This document shows, piece after piece, positions 51,597 to 63,283 of a DNA stretch of 64,000 nt; position 1 is the first letter of the stretch, and each line of letters opens with the position of its first letter. Made by a program: the position numbers and the translations under genes. This DNA comes from Omphiscola glabra (lineage: Eukaryota; Mollusca; Gastropoda; Lymnaeidae): assembly GCA_964017045.1 (NCBI GenBank), contig OZ024811.1, positions 9,201,674-9,265,673 of the forward strand, written 5' to 3'. Under the pieces are notes generated by a model. It ran no database searches and was not told the DNA's origin. It saw only the letters and a program-made list of their open reading frames with translations.

Positions 51597-53602
51597 ATGA
51601 AGCCATCAATGTATCTCGTGCTAGCATTTCTCTGTCTTTGGGCGACCACTTTCGTTCATGCTGGTAAATAGGAATTACGCTTTTTGTATCAACAGCAACA
51701 ATGTCAACATTTGTACATTAATTTTCTCTGATTCAATACGATTAAAAAAGTATTATAAATGATACCATTTTTTTTTTACTTAACAAACGTAATTATAAAA
51801 GTATTTTACTGTTACTCTATGCAGGTACAAATGCTGATAACGGTATTGAACTTGTTAAGGATTCAGTTCCTGATCATGCAGAGTTTTTAAAGAGAGAAGA
51901 CAACTTCCCCAAAAGGTAAACACTATCTTGTTGCAGTATTGCTCGTGATCTTACTTCTGATCATATTCTTTACATTAGGAGGGGAAGTGGTAATATTTAT
52001 AGACTTGTTATGTGTATGGCATCCTTCCGTCTTCACGAGTAGCTTTATTTTAGTCCTACACTTCGACGAGTGGCTCACTAGGCCAATCCTGGAGTGACAA
52101 TCTCGTCTGCATTTCACGCAGGAGAATGATGATTCCTGGTTAATTTTGGCCTTCCGTGCTGTTCTTTTTGTTGCAAGGGCTTCGTTCCGCACATCTTCTG
52201 CCCTTTTCACTCCTTCGTACACTGCCGTTCGCCAGCTGAAACGTTGTTCGGCAATGAACTCCCATTTGTTGACTTCAATGATCGCTTCCTTCATGCTCTT
52301 TTTGCAAACGTCCAAATATCTCAGGCGAGGCCGTCCAATAAGTCTTGTCCCTTCTGCCAACTCTCCATACAATAGCATCTTTGGAATACGGCCTTCCTCC
52401 ATTCTCCTTACATGGCCTAACCAGCGAAGGCGCTTCTTGCTAAGAGTGGAGAATATGCTACACATAGACTTGTTATGTATGGCTTGGATAACTGATATAG
52501 GTTCATGTAAAAATGTTAGGTAAAAACATAATTTTAATTATGAGGTTATTGGGTACACATCAACAATAAATAATTAGGAAGATTGCATTAGTATATATTT
52601 ATGACATCTTTTCGATTATGATGTAGCTATTCAGTAATTCATTAAATGATTGAGGCGTTATTTAAATGACATTCTTATCTGCACTTTTAGAGATCGTTGA
52701 CTCCTGGTTAAATTTGATCTTCCGTAATGAACTTTTTGTTACAAGGGTTTTGTTTCGCGCATCTTCTGCATGTTTGTCCATTTCTTAAACTGATGTTCTC
52801 CAGCTGGAACTGTGCTCAGCGATGATCTCCCATTCGTTTTTATTAATGTTTGCTTCCTCTCGCAAAATATATATATGATAAGGATTTCACGGGGCCGAGT
52901 GTTTTGAGAAATTTCCAGGTGGGTCCAAGTTTATAAAAGACTTCACTTCTTACCAGGCTACGAAAAAGACTCACATGCGCTAAAATAGGAAAGGACGGCT
53001 CATCCCTCAATTCTGTGTTTTGTGCTTCCCTAAAAGAAAGATGTAAAACAAAAATGACTTTACAAGAATCAATCAATTTACAGGCGTTCAGAAAAAACCC
53101 ATGAAGCTTGCTGTTTGAAAGAGGCTCATGAACGATATCAACACCGAATAATTGTCACCTCCCACTAAAGAATAACAAATCAACTTATTTACCAGAGTTC
53201 AGAATATACAACATGTGGATTTGGGGGGAGGGGGTTGATGAGGAGGCAGGGTGCAGCAGAAGCAAAATACATATAAAAGATATATACATACTAACTTACT
53301 AATAGGCCATTTTTAAAAGAATCGAAAGTTATTAAAATATTTTCGAGGATGACATGGTAGATATAACTCGTTAAGACGAGTAAGGAACATATGTCAGAGT
53401 TTGAAGTAGTTCACAATATCGTAGGTTCTTGTTGTATGCCGTTCATGTTCTTTGTTCTTTTGTTATGTTGCAGACAGATTGGGACACAAAAATTGTTTTC
53501 AGGAACTATTGATTTAAATATTGATGTTTTATATAATTGAAAAGTTGACTTTCTGCCCACAGAAACCTTCCAGCTGCTGTACTGAAATCTCTTGTTGGTT
53601 GA
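51597..53602 (+). CDS. Small secreted peptide precursor, copy B (early stop, shorter peptide)
   Basis: Exons 51597-51663, 51825-51915 and 53563-53602 give 65 residues. The signal peptide is almost identical to copy A and ends FVHA-G, a good signal-peptidase site. The spacer keeps both dibasic sites (LKR and PKR). The final peptide reads NLPAAVLKSLVG, where a GGA to TGA change (53600-53602) stops translation. The remaining frame, GVG-stop, is still visible downstream, so the ancestral length was that of copy A. The truncated product still ends in Gly before the stop, so amidation would remain possible, and it carries one Lys absent from copy A. It could be functional or at an early stage of loss. 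A 3' UTR exon starts at 54626 and an AATAAA lies at 54871-54876. Confidence 0.75.
52020..52465 (-). mobile_element. LINE 3' tail in intron 2 of gene B
   Basis: A minus-strand frame reads KKRLRWLGHVRRMEEGRIP, LYGELAEGTRLIGRPRLRY, then a Cys/His cluster CVKCRRDCHSRIGLVSH, the usual carboxyl end of a large group of animal non-LTR reverse transcriptases. The RT itself is absent (5' truncated). It is absent from units A and C at this place, so it is a later insertion. The 180-codon frame is not a host gene. Confidence 0.8.
52640..52870 (-). mobile_element. Old LINE fragment in intron 2 of gene B
   Basis: Degraded relative of the adjacent LINE tail, collinear with 35290-35600 (A) and 58790-59000 (C): 'ttgtttcgcgcatcttctgc', 'ccagctggaactgtgctcag', gatgatctcccattcg. 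Confidence 0.6.
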
Positions 53603-54625
53603 GGTGTTGGTTAATCTCTTCTTCAGGTAAGAAAATATGGCACGGTTATCATTGAACGATTATTTTTTAAATAATGTGTATAATGACAAATAATTTCTAG
53701 GCATGAAACAAAATATGGTGTAATGGTTTAGTTGAATAGGCACAAATTAAAATTCCTGTTTACAAAGTGCTCTAATTAAACTCATGTTTTTTCAATTAAC
53801 ATTAGACTTGAGTAGATGGGAAGTTCACACACTGACACAACAATTGTTAGGCGGGTTATTTCTGAAACTCAGAAAAGTTTTGGCGATCATGTTCTCAATC
53901 AAATGGTTTAACATTCCGAGTTAAACATTACAGTTTACTATTCGATGAGAATTTAGATATTAATGTGGGTATTCATGAAGTTCAGTGTCCCAAATGTTAT
54001 TTTAACATATATCAATTTGTTCTCACTTTACTTCCTGTTAAGGGAATCAAATGAAAGTTATGAATTGGATACGTGATTTTAATTCTCAGAATAAAACGCT
54101 AGCATGAGAATGTTATAACTTACAATAGTTATTAGTAAAATTATTATAAAGGCGAGGAGACTAGGCACATCTCAGGAAATAATACTAGTGGGAAATTTAC
54201 TAACAGTTCAGCAGATAGGACAGGGGGTTTGAAATGTATCTTCTTTGATACAAGAACTTCTAACAAAAGATGTGTGTACGCCTATTCAATGGAACAGGCT
54301 CATCGAGAACTCACTACTTTAAACAGTTAGCCATTTGTCTGCCTCAATAGTTCATTTGTGGACTTATTTATGTCCATGTCTCAATTTCATTTAGAGTCTT
54401 TTTATTTTCAATCTAATTAAGCATAAAATTATAATAACTTTCATTTGTTCTAATTAGGAAGCTATACGATTATCTTTCGATATCTCGGAGTAGTCACGTG
54501 TCCCAGTTCTTATATGACACCAATTTTTGTTGTTGCTGTCTTCATCGTGTAACAAAAGTTAATAATTTGCTTAGTATAAAAAAGAGGTTTTGAAAGTTCT
54601 GACATATATTTTTTTATACTTTTAG

Positions 54626-54890
54626 TTGACCAAAGATGAGAACAGCTTTGATGTGGATGCAGTGAAGGCGAGAAAAGTCATACAATACAATTTTAAGTCT
54701 ATGAAATCTTTAAATCTTATAGATAACTCTGGAGAAACAAAGAAAATATGTTTTAAAAAAAAAAAAAAAACTCTGAGAAATAAGTTTAAATAAACAAGTA
54801 ATAAATTGTTGTCCATTTTTTCATGTAAAGTTATTTTGATGTTGTAGGCCGAGTTTTTGTTCTATTTCAGAATAAACATGTATATCTTAT
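54626..54890 (+). other. 3' UTR exon and polyadenylation signal of gene B
   Basis: Follows acceptor 'atacttttag'; begins ttgaccaaagatgagaacag. AATAAA at 54871-54876 in the same position as in copy A. Confidence 0.6.
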
Positions 54891-55600
54891 GCTTTGTTCC
54901 TAATGTTGAAATATCTTTCTTGAAAATAAAATTTCCTTCTCTTCAGAACATTGCTAATTTCTATTTATCTAGAAAAATATTCCGTCAAGTGTAATTTTGA
55001 ACAGACCATAATATTTTAATGTTACTTTTTATCCTTCCATCAAAGGACCAGAAAAAAATGAAATAGGGTAATAACATAAGTTCTGTAAACTACGATGATT
55101 TTGTTTGGGATATTTTTTTATAATTCCTGGTGAAAAAAAGTACAAAATCATGTGCGGCAAATCAATGTTTAAAATGAAAACAAAATGTAAATATCCCTTA
55201 AAGTTAATTAGTGTTAAGCTTGTAAATATACCTTACAGCCACCTAGTGTTTTCGATCACTTAAATTATGGGAACAAATGTGGACATAATTTATAAATATA
55301 AACATTGACACTGCGAAGTAAACACAAAACATAGCAAACGTTTTTACATAAAAAGTTAAACAAATATTGTATTCACAGATATCATAGCAATATCTCAAAT
55401 CATAATTAATTTGCAACTGCTAAGTGGATGCAATGTAATAAAATACAAACAGCGATATTTCCGTTTGTGTGTGACATAATTTAGTAGGTTTCTGAATTTG
55501 TACAACCATTTTGCTATAGTCAGGTTTGGACCAATTGCTCTAAATTAGTTTTTTTCTGATATGAGCTATTTAAATATAATTTCAGATATTATCTGGCATA
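54891..55600. other. Unit B to unit C junction region, no gene seen
   Basis: The end of unit B homology is near 55430. About 170 bp of AT-rich DNA separate it from the first recognisable unit C sequence. Confidence 0.45.
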
Positions 55601-56424
55601 GATGTTTTTTAAGGATCTTCAACAATTATTCAGTACAGTGTTAGATCATTTTGGAAGGAGCGAACCTGGGGCAACCCCCATTCTGACGAGGATGTCGGAT
55701 CATATGTTTCGCCGAAAGCTTCATTTCCGCTCAAAGCCTACTCAAGCCGCGTAGAATAGCGATCCTTTCAAGAGTGCATCAACAACTAAATCGAGGGAAA
55801 TGAATGCACGGCTCATGGTAACTTAAGCTGTCACACACTTAGCGCTGTACTCAAGCCCAGACATTCCTCATTCTTATAAAGCAGCAAATATGATCACAAA
55901 CATGTTTCTATTATTTTAATTTCGTCCATTCAATTTCTCAGGCTTTTATTTCTATTTCACTGAAGAAATGGTTATCTATGTTATCAATTTTTTTACGTTT
56001 CAAAAGTAAAGCATCACTTGGAAAAAATAATATTAAGCAAACTAACAATTCAAAAAAATATACCTATCAAAGATTTCGAAATTTTGTCGACAAAAATATC
56101 GTCAAAACTAAAAATGCCATAACACAAAATTAAATTATTTAAGGAAAACAAAGCTGTCTCAAAGTTTTCAAGACGCGTATATTTTGTATTTATTAACATT
56201 GAAATACACAAATTATTATAAACTAGATATAGCCCCCCAAAAAATTGGCGACAGCAATGCGTGAACTTCCGATCTACTAAAGTTGCTTGACAAAAAAAGA
56301 ACTCAAGTTACGCACATTTAAGAATTCCAATTTTTGCTACACTCTTTCACCCATAATACGTAACTGCACGCAAAGTTGCTGACACAGAGGTTCTCGCTAG
56401 ATCGAACATACCTAGTATCTTCAC

Positions 56425-56860
56425 CACTCTGATGCAGTATCAACTCCGTTGGATAGGACACGTTGCCCGTATGGAAGATCACCGGCTCCCAAGGAGGTAA
56501 AAAAAAAACGTTACAAAGACTCACTGAAAGTGGCACTAAAAACCTTCAGCATCGACACTACTAAATGGGTGCAGACAGCTCGGGACAGAGTAAGGTGGAG
56601 ATCAGTGGTCAAGATAGGGGCTAAATCTTATGAAGCCAGTAGGATGGCCACCATTGAGACACGCAGGCAAGCCCGAAAGAACATTATTAAATTTACGACT
56701 GCACCAACTATCCCCTGTCCGCGGTGCCACAGACTATTCAGAGCACGTATAGGATTGGCAAGCCACCTACGAACCCACCGTAACTCACCCCCTAACCGGA
56801 TGAATGGATGGTCCTAATCGATTTGACGGACGAACAACAACAACGTCACGGCACACTATT
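56425..56860 (+). mobile_element. LINE 3' tail upstream of gene C
   Basis: Reads MQYQLRWIGHVARMEDHRLP, then a frame break at an A-run, then TTKWVQTARDRVRWRSVV and the zinc cluster CPRCHRLFRARIGLASHLRTH. It is the carboxyl end of a different non-LTR reverse transcriptase, followed by a short caacaacaac tail. 5' truncated; not a host gene. Confidence 0.8.
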
Positions 56861-58203
56861 ATTCCACGCCCATGAACTATATTAAATATTCTCATGTCCC
56901 AAACATTGTTAAATCGAATATTTTTACACCATATTTATATTGAGACGATTTCATTTTCCAAAAATAATATATTACGCACCAACGCAGTTTTTCTATATTA
57001 AAAACAAATCATTTGGCGTAGTTATATGGAATTATATTTTGCGCGCTATTTAACTCACTATTGATCCCTACTTTCTTTTAAACAATATATAATTACTAGT
57101 AATATAATCTCAATACCAAATACGCTGAATAGGAAGCAGCGAGCTTTTTATGAAGCAGCCGAAACGAAATGGAAGCAGTTCACGAGTCACTCCAGAAACG
57201 TAATATATATAAGCGATACTTTTTTTCATTTTATTTTAAGTGTTATAAAGCAAAGCTGAGGGTACGATGTTAATTCAAATTAAATAATTACCGTCATTTA
57301 TCTTTACGAAATGAACGCTAAAAGAGACACATTTTGGAACATCTACTCATTTTCAGATTTAAAATGTGCGTCCCATTTAAATTCTTTCCTCTAGTTATTT
57401 CTAAAAATTGTGTACACATTCTATTTTGACGTTCATTAGCCTTGCTTGAGAATAATATCGACCTTAGCAATCTGCTAACAAGAAATGAACTATTACACAA
57501 TTTTATTCAATACTTAACATCAAAGTGTTTAAAAAATGTTGATCTCATTTATTACAGTTATTGAACTATACTCTTGTCAAACATCACAGATTCTTGCTGT
57601 AGACAATAAAAAGTACAAAGCAAGTTCAGTAAACACACACTGCTCCTTGAGGATACATCGTGTGCATCACAGTGGTGAGCAAAAGTTTTGCATTTGGTAT
57701 CAGGCCAAATTGTCAAACTCTGAGATCATCGAAGGTGCATACTAGTACTGCACGATCGCCTTGACAATTGAGAGTTGACTTCGGGGTTAAAGTTCATCGC
57801 TAAACTTTATAAAGTACATCAAAAGTAAAGTCTTCTATTGTATACCCATTAAAAAGGTACCTTCCTACCTAGTAACTTTTGAGAAGAATCAACACCGTCT
57901 ATTTTAAGAGTTGCAAGCTAAACCAATGTGATGCGGTCATTTATGTAACTATGCATTTCTTTATGCGACCTGTGTAAGCCAGCTTGCACTTTAATCACGC
58001 GCTGGCAAGAAATTCATAATTCTAACTAATTCAACCATACAAATAACACTACATGGGTAATGAGGTTTGTCTCCTTTGAGACACTTGATATTAATAGAAA
58101 TTTTATAAGTTCTATTAATTTAATTGTTGTGAACATGGATGTTGAGAATTAAAATAAAAGCAATTATTTAAATAAGAATACATAATGAGGACTTAGTATT
58201 GGT

Positions 58204-58211
58204 ATATAAAT
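58204..58211 (+). promoter_or_regulatory. TATA box of peptide gene C
   Basis: TATAAATA 57 bp before the start at 58261, in the same context (ggtatataaatagaa) as copies A and B. The promoter core is therefore kept although the coding part has diverged. Confidence 0.7.
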
Positions 58212-58260
58212 AGAATTAAATTAAAGCCACACCAAAGGAAGAAAGAAGAAGCTAATCAAC

Positions 58261-58999
58261 ATGAAGCCAACAATGTATCTCGTGCTAGCATTTCTCTGTC
58301 TTTGGGCGACCTCTTTCGTTCATGCTGGTAAATATTAATGACGCTTTTTGCATCAACAGTAGCAATGTGAACAAATATGCATAACTTTTAACTGATTCAA
58401 TACAAACAAAATATATTATAAATTATACATATTTTATTAATTTAAATAAGTTATTATGAAAGTTTTCTACTGTTACTCAATACAGGTACAAATGCTGATA
58501 ACGAGATAGAACTTGTTAAGGATTCAGTTTCTGATAATGTAGAGTTTCTGGAGACAGAAGACAACTCCCCCAAAAGGTGAACACTTTCTTATTGCAGGAT
58601 TGCTTGTGCTTTTACTTGTGATTATATTCTTTGCATGAGGGAAAAAAAAGGAGGGGGGAGGGCATACTTACAGACTTGTTATAAACTGCCTGGATTATGA
58701 GTTACGCTTTGAGTAAAAATGTTAGGAGGACATTGGGTACACATTAACAATAAATTATTAGACGATACAGATGCATTAGTCTAGATCTTTCGGCGAGATA
58801 GTCTTTCCTGTACTTCTCACAAGATAACCATGACTCTTGGAAGAACCTGACCTGACTAAGGCTTTGTTACTAAGGCTTTGTGTAGGAGATCTCTGCCTCT
58901 TTGACTCTTTCATACACTGTTGTTCGCCAACTGGAACGGTCCTCATTGATGACCTCCCATTCGTTGATTTCTATATTGGCTTTCCTCGTGTTCACATTG

Positions 59000-59047
<48 letters not shown>

Positions 59048-60341
59048 AAATATATATATTATGTAACAGTATATTAGCTTACTAATAGATCATATTAAGA
59101 TAAATTGCAAGATATTAAACTATATACGAGGATGATAAGGTAAAAATCACACATAAAGACAAGTAAGAAACATGAGATATAATTTTGAAGTAGTTCAAAC
59201 TATTTGTTCGGGGCTTGTGGTAGGCCGTTCATATTAATTGTGAATAGTTCTGTGGTTATGGTTGAACCAGATCTTGAAAAAAAAAGTAATCAGGAACTTT
59301 GATTTGAAGATCGATGTTTTATATAATTGACCAGTTTATATTCTGACCACAGCTACAATCCAGTTGCCCGATTAGGAGCTCTAAATTGGGCGAGGGCTGA
59401 GATTTATGTTCAACTTCCCTCCGGGTAAGAAAATATACCACAATGACCATTACAAATAATAAATAGTTTATCAATACATGTGGCTCTCGAAATAATAAGA
59501 TGTAATGGTGAGTTCAAGATCACGCAAAATAAAATTACCGTTTACAAAATGCGCCCCTTATTACAAAGTGCGCTAGTTGAATGCATGTTTTGTCGAGTAA
59601 ATGAGTAGATTGAAAGTTCAAGCACTGACACAGCAATTATTTAGCGGGTTATTTTAGAAACTGATAAAACTTTTGGCGATCATGTTCTCAATCATGTTCC
59701 AAATCATGTTCCCAATCATGTTCCAAATCATGTTCCCAATCATGTTCCAAATCATGTTCCCAATCATGTTCCAAATCATGTTCCAAATCATGTTCCCAAT
59801 CATGTTCCAAATCATGTTCCAAATCATGTTCCAAATCATGTTCCAAATCATGTTCCCAATCATGTTCCAAATCATGTTCCCAATCGTTGACTATTAGATT
59901 TGTCATAAGATATTATATGATGATTTACAGACTGATGATTGAAAGACGGGTGAAAAGAATGTTGCTACAAAAATTGTATATAATTTAGCTCATACAATAA
60001 TGAATATTTTAATTAGGCCAACTACTAGCTAATCGTAGACTTACTTTTTTCATCATGTCTCAATTTCATTTAAGGTCTATTGTTTTCATTAATAATTAAT
60101 TTTTTTCTAATCTATTAAGTTTAAAATTATAAAACTTTTCATCTACTCTAATTTGGGAACATCTATTGCATTAGTTTAACCCGTTAATTAAGTGAAGTCA
60201 CTTAAACAGCTTATCGAATAATGCCTATTTTTGTTGTTACTCTCTTGACATTGAGATCTTATACCAAAACTAAATAATTTGCTTAATATCAAAATGTTTT
60301 TAAAAGTTCTGAAATGGAGATTTTGTTATACTTTTAGTTGA
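58261..60341 (+). CDS. Secreted peptide precursor, copy C (diverged, possibly a pseudogene)
   Basis: Exons 58261-58327, 58486-58576, 59353-59424 and the first bases of 60338 onward give a 77-residue reading. The signal peptide is nearly unchanged (MKPTMYLVLAFLCLW) and spacer exon 2 keeps length and frame, but LKR became LET and PKR became PKS, so both dibasic processing sites are lost. Exon 3 no longer encodes the Gly-rich end: it reads YNPVARLGALNW and then ARAEIYVQLPS, without a stop, so the frame runs into exon 4 and stops there. The polyadenylation hexamer that A and B share is altered. It may be a dying copy, or one whose product is now secreted unprocessed. Confidence 0.6.
58790..59000 (-). 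mobile_element. Old LINE fragment in intron 2 of gene C
   Basis: Collinear with the fragments in copies A and B (tgttcgccaactggaacg, 'gatgacctcccattcgttga'). It is followed by a perfect TA tract at 59002-59043 that is specific to this unit. Confidence 0.6.
59002..59043. repeat. (TA)n microsatellite
   Basis: About 21 perfect TA dinucleotides directly after the LINE fragment. Confidence 0.95.
59680..59886. repeat. 12-bp tandem array (aatcatgttcca/c), found only in unit C
   Basis: Seventeen units of 'aatcatgttcca' or 'aatcatgttccc'. The matching places in B (53884, 'gatcatgttctcaatcaaat') and A (37098, 'gctcatgttcataatcaagt') hold one to two unexpanded units, so the seed is visible. All six frames are open because the period is a multiple of three. 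Confidence 0.92.
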
Positions 60342-62090
60342 CGAAGATGAGAACAGACTTGATGTGGAGACAGTGGATATTCACACAATACAATTTTAAG
60401 AATATAAACGTTTTGTTGTTACCACTTAAGAAACAAAGAAATTTTGTCAAAATATAACAATTTCTGTTAAATACATGTAAATGTCTAATTAGTAAATTAT
60501 TGTCAATTTTATGATATAAATAATATTTTAATTTTCTAGGCTTTATTTTTTTATTTCAGGAAAAACGTTTATATTTTAGATTTGTCATTGATTTTGAAAT
60601 GTTCTCCATTCAAAATAAAATGTCATTAATTTCAAACCTTTAAAAATGAAATTGACTCCCTTTTCATTATTTTGCACATGGAACCCTAGCTAGATTCTGT
60701 TTACCTATAAAAATATTTGGCCAAATGTAAATTTGACTAAACCAATGGGATTTAAGCTTCGTTTTGACCATTGCATCATTGGCACAGAAAAGAAAGACAC
60801 ACGTTTATATTACAAATTCTTTGACATACGATGAGATTTTGTCTAAATCCCTTGAAAACCCTTGCAAAATCCTGTGTGGAATAAAATGTTGGAAAATGAT
60901 TAAAACTTTTATAAATATCCCCTAAAGCCAGCAAGCGATTAGGCTATAAGTAAATCAGAACTATAGAAACAAACCAATTCAATTATTACATGCAACATTT
61001 TAAGTTTATAATCCAACAAATATGTAGTGGTCGTATATCTCCTACTCGTAGTAATATAGATATATTTTGTCTGAATGGGAACACTGTGATCTGAGAAAAT
61101 AATTCATAAATATAAATGTGGACATATTGTATTTTTAAAATTTCTTGAAAATAATTTATAAATGTGGACTACTGGTATCCAAACATACATGAACATAATT
61201 TATAAATATAAATAGTGATAAAGTGTGTTAAAAATAAATATAGAACAAGTTTATAGATCTACATTTTTAAGGAACATTGTTTTCACTTACATCGTATCAA
61301 TTTTATAAATCACAAATTAATTTGCAACTGTTAAATAATTTAATTTCAACTCTAAAGTTCAGACAAGAAAATAATCTTAAGTTAATATAAAGAAACTAGA
61401 ATATATGACCCGATTTTGCCAAGAAAATAATAGTAGCCATTTTGCGAACCTTACTCACTGCTATTGCAAATTCTGAACTCCTAACAATCCAATTTTTACG
61501 TATTTAACTGAAACAGATTTTGAAGTTTTGTTTGCTCATAGCAAACAACAAAACAGCGACAATATCCCACGTCCTTGAAATGTATATTTAGGAAATGGTT
61601 AACAAGAATTCGATATTTCAAGAGAAGTATTCATGTAACGTCATTTAATTTTAGAAATTATTTATCTGCTATATAATAAATGGCATACACTACCCCTTTT
61701 CACATCCCTGAACTTCAATTCGTCTTATCTAAAAATTGTTTAAACTAGCACTTAAATTTACAACAATATATATATATACCATTTTAAATATCTTTTACAT
61801 TAACGAAAATTGAAATTTAACCAAACTTTTGCCTCGATTCTCTACAGTGTTATTTTAAAATTGTACAAACACAGCCATAATTCGGTAGATCTTCATATGT
61901 AAAGTCCCCCAAAGTTGTTTTGAGGAAAAAAAATAAACGAATAACATTGAATCCAAGGGGCATTACAATGAAAATTTAGGGCGGGCACTTATTTCTTTAA
62001 ATAGAGTGTCAGCATGTTTGACTATCCACATATTCTTTTTTCTTTGATATGTCAGAAAAATTATCGGCCGGCACCGGGCGACAGTAAAGC
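60342..62090. other. 3' region of gene C and unit C flank
   Basis: Holds the conserved 3' UTR block (60338 on) and diverged flank. No second gene seen; short open frames are AT-rich chance. Confidence 0.5.
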
Positions 62091-62097
62091 TAGCTCC

Positions 62098-63283
62098 ACC
62101 ACAGACGCCTCACATAGTAACAGGACGGCTCTACAACCACTAATCAATACACACAGACGCCTCAGAAAGTAACAGGACGGCTCTACAACCACTAATCAAT
62201 ACACACAGAAGCCTCAGAAAGTAACGGGACGGCTCTACAACCACTAATCAATACACACAGACGCCTCAGAAACTAACAGGACGGCTCTACAACCACTAAT
62301 CAATACACACAGACGCCTCATTAAGTAACCTGACGGCTCTACAACCACTAATCAATACACACAGACGCCTCAGAAAGTAACGGGACGGCTCTACAACCAC
62401 TAATCAATAAACACAGACGCCTCATAGAGTAACAGGACGGCTCTACAACCACTAATCAATACACACAGACGCCTCATTAAGTAACCTGACGGCTCTACAA
62501 CCACTAATCAATACACACAAACGCCTCATTAAGTAACCTGACGGCTCTACAACCACTAATCAATACACACAGACGCCTCAGAAAGTAACAGGACGGCTCT
62601 ACAACCACTAATCAATACACACAGACGCCTAATAGAGTAACAGGACGGCTCTACAACCACTAATCAATACACACAGACGCCTTAGAAAGTAACGGGACGG
62701 CTCTACAACCACTAATCAATACACACAGACGCCTCAGAAAGTAACAGGACGGCTCTACAACCACTAATCAATACACGCAGAAGCCTCAGAAAGTAACGGG
62801 ACGGCTCTACAACCACTAATCAATACACACAGACGCCTCAGAAAGTAACAGGACGGCTCTACAACCACTAATCAATACACACAGACGCCTCATTAAGTAA
62901 CCTGACGGCTCTACAACCACTAATCAATACACACAGACGCCTCAGAAAGTAACAGGACGGCTCTACAACCACTAATCAATACACACAGACGCCTCATAGA
63001 GTAACAGGACGGCTCTACAACCACTAATCAATACACACAGACGCCTCAGAAAGTAACGGGACGGCTCTACAACCACTAATCAATACACACAGACGCCTCA
63101 TAGAGTAACAGGACGGCTCTACAACCACTAATCAATACACACAGACGCCTCATTAAGTAACCTGACGGCTCTACAACCACTAATCAATACACACAAACGC
63201 CTCATTAAGTAACGTGACGGCTCTACAACCACTAATCAATACACACAGACGCCTCAGAAAGTAACGGGACGGCTCTACAACCA
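62098..63283. repeat. 52-bp satellite, about 23 copies
   Basis: Unit of 52 bp: 'acacacagacgcctcagaaa' then gtaac-gg-acggctctac and 'aaccactaatcaat'. Three variants of the middle recur (cagaaagtaacggg or -cagg, cattaagtaacctg, catagagtaacagg), and runs of variants repeat in the same order, a sign of block duplication. No gene inside. Confidence 0.93.

Larger units (their letters stand above)
47470..55430 (+). repeat. Segmental duplication unit B (secreted-peptide gene copy B)
   Basis: Collinear with unit A from 'gcattgtacggcgtgtttg' at 47544 to 'ataattaatttgcaact' at about 55420, with diverged spacing and separate insertions: GC-rich element at 48765 and LINE tail at 52020. It lacks the 15-bp and 35-bp arrays of unit A. 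Boundaries are approximate. Confidence 0.75.
55600..61370 (+). repeat. Segmental duplication unit C (secreted-peptide gene copy C)
   Basis: Starts within the block equivalent to 31740 (A) and 49805 (B), so the left 2.5 kb of the unit is missing. Runs to 'cacaaattaatttgcaactg' near 61325 and the following aagttcag words. The most diverged of the three. Confidence 0.7.

Noticed and set aside
52020..52465. 180-codon frame as a host zinc-finger gene
   Set aside because: The LRWLGHV...GRPRLRY order followed by the Cys/His cluster is the carboxyl end of a non-LTR reverse transcriptase.
59654..59906. 72-74 codon frames (MIWN, MFQI and EHDL repeats)
   Set aside because: Translations of the 12-bp array in different frames.
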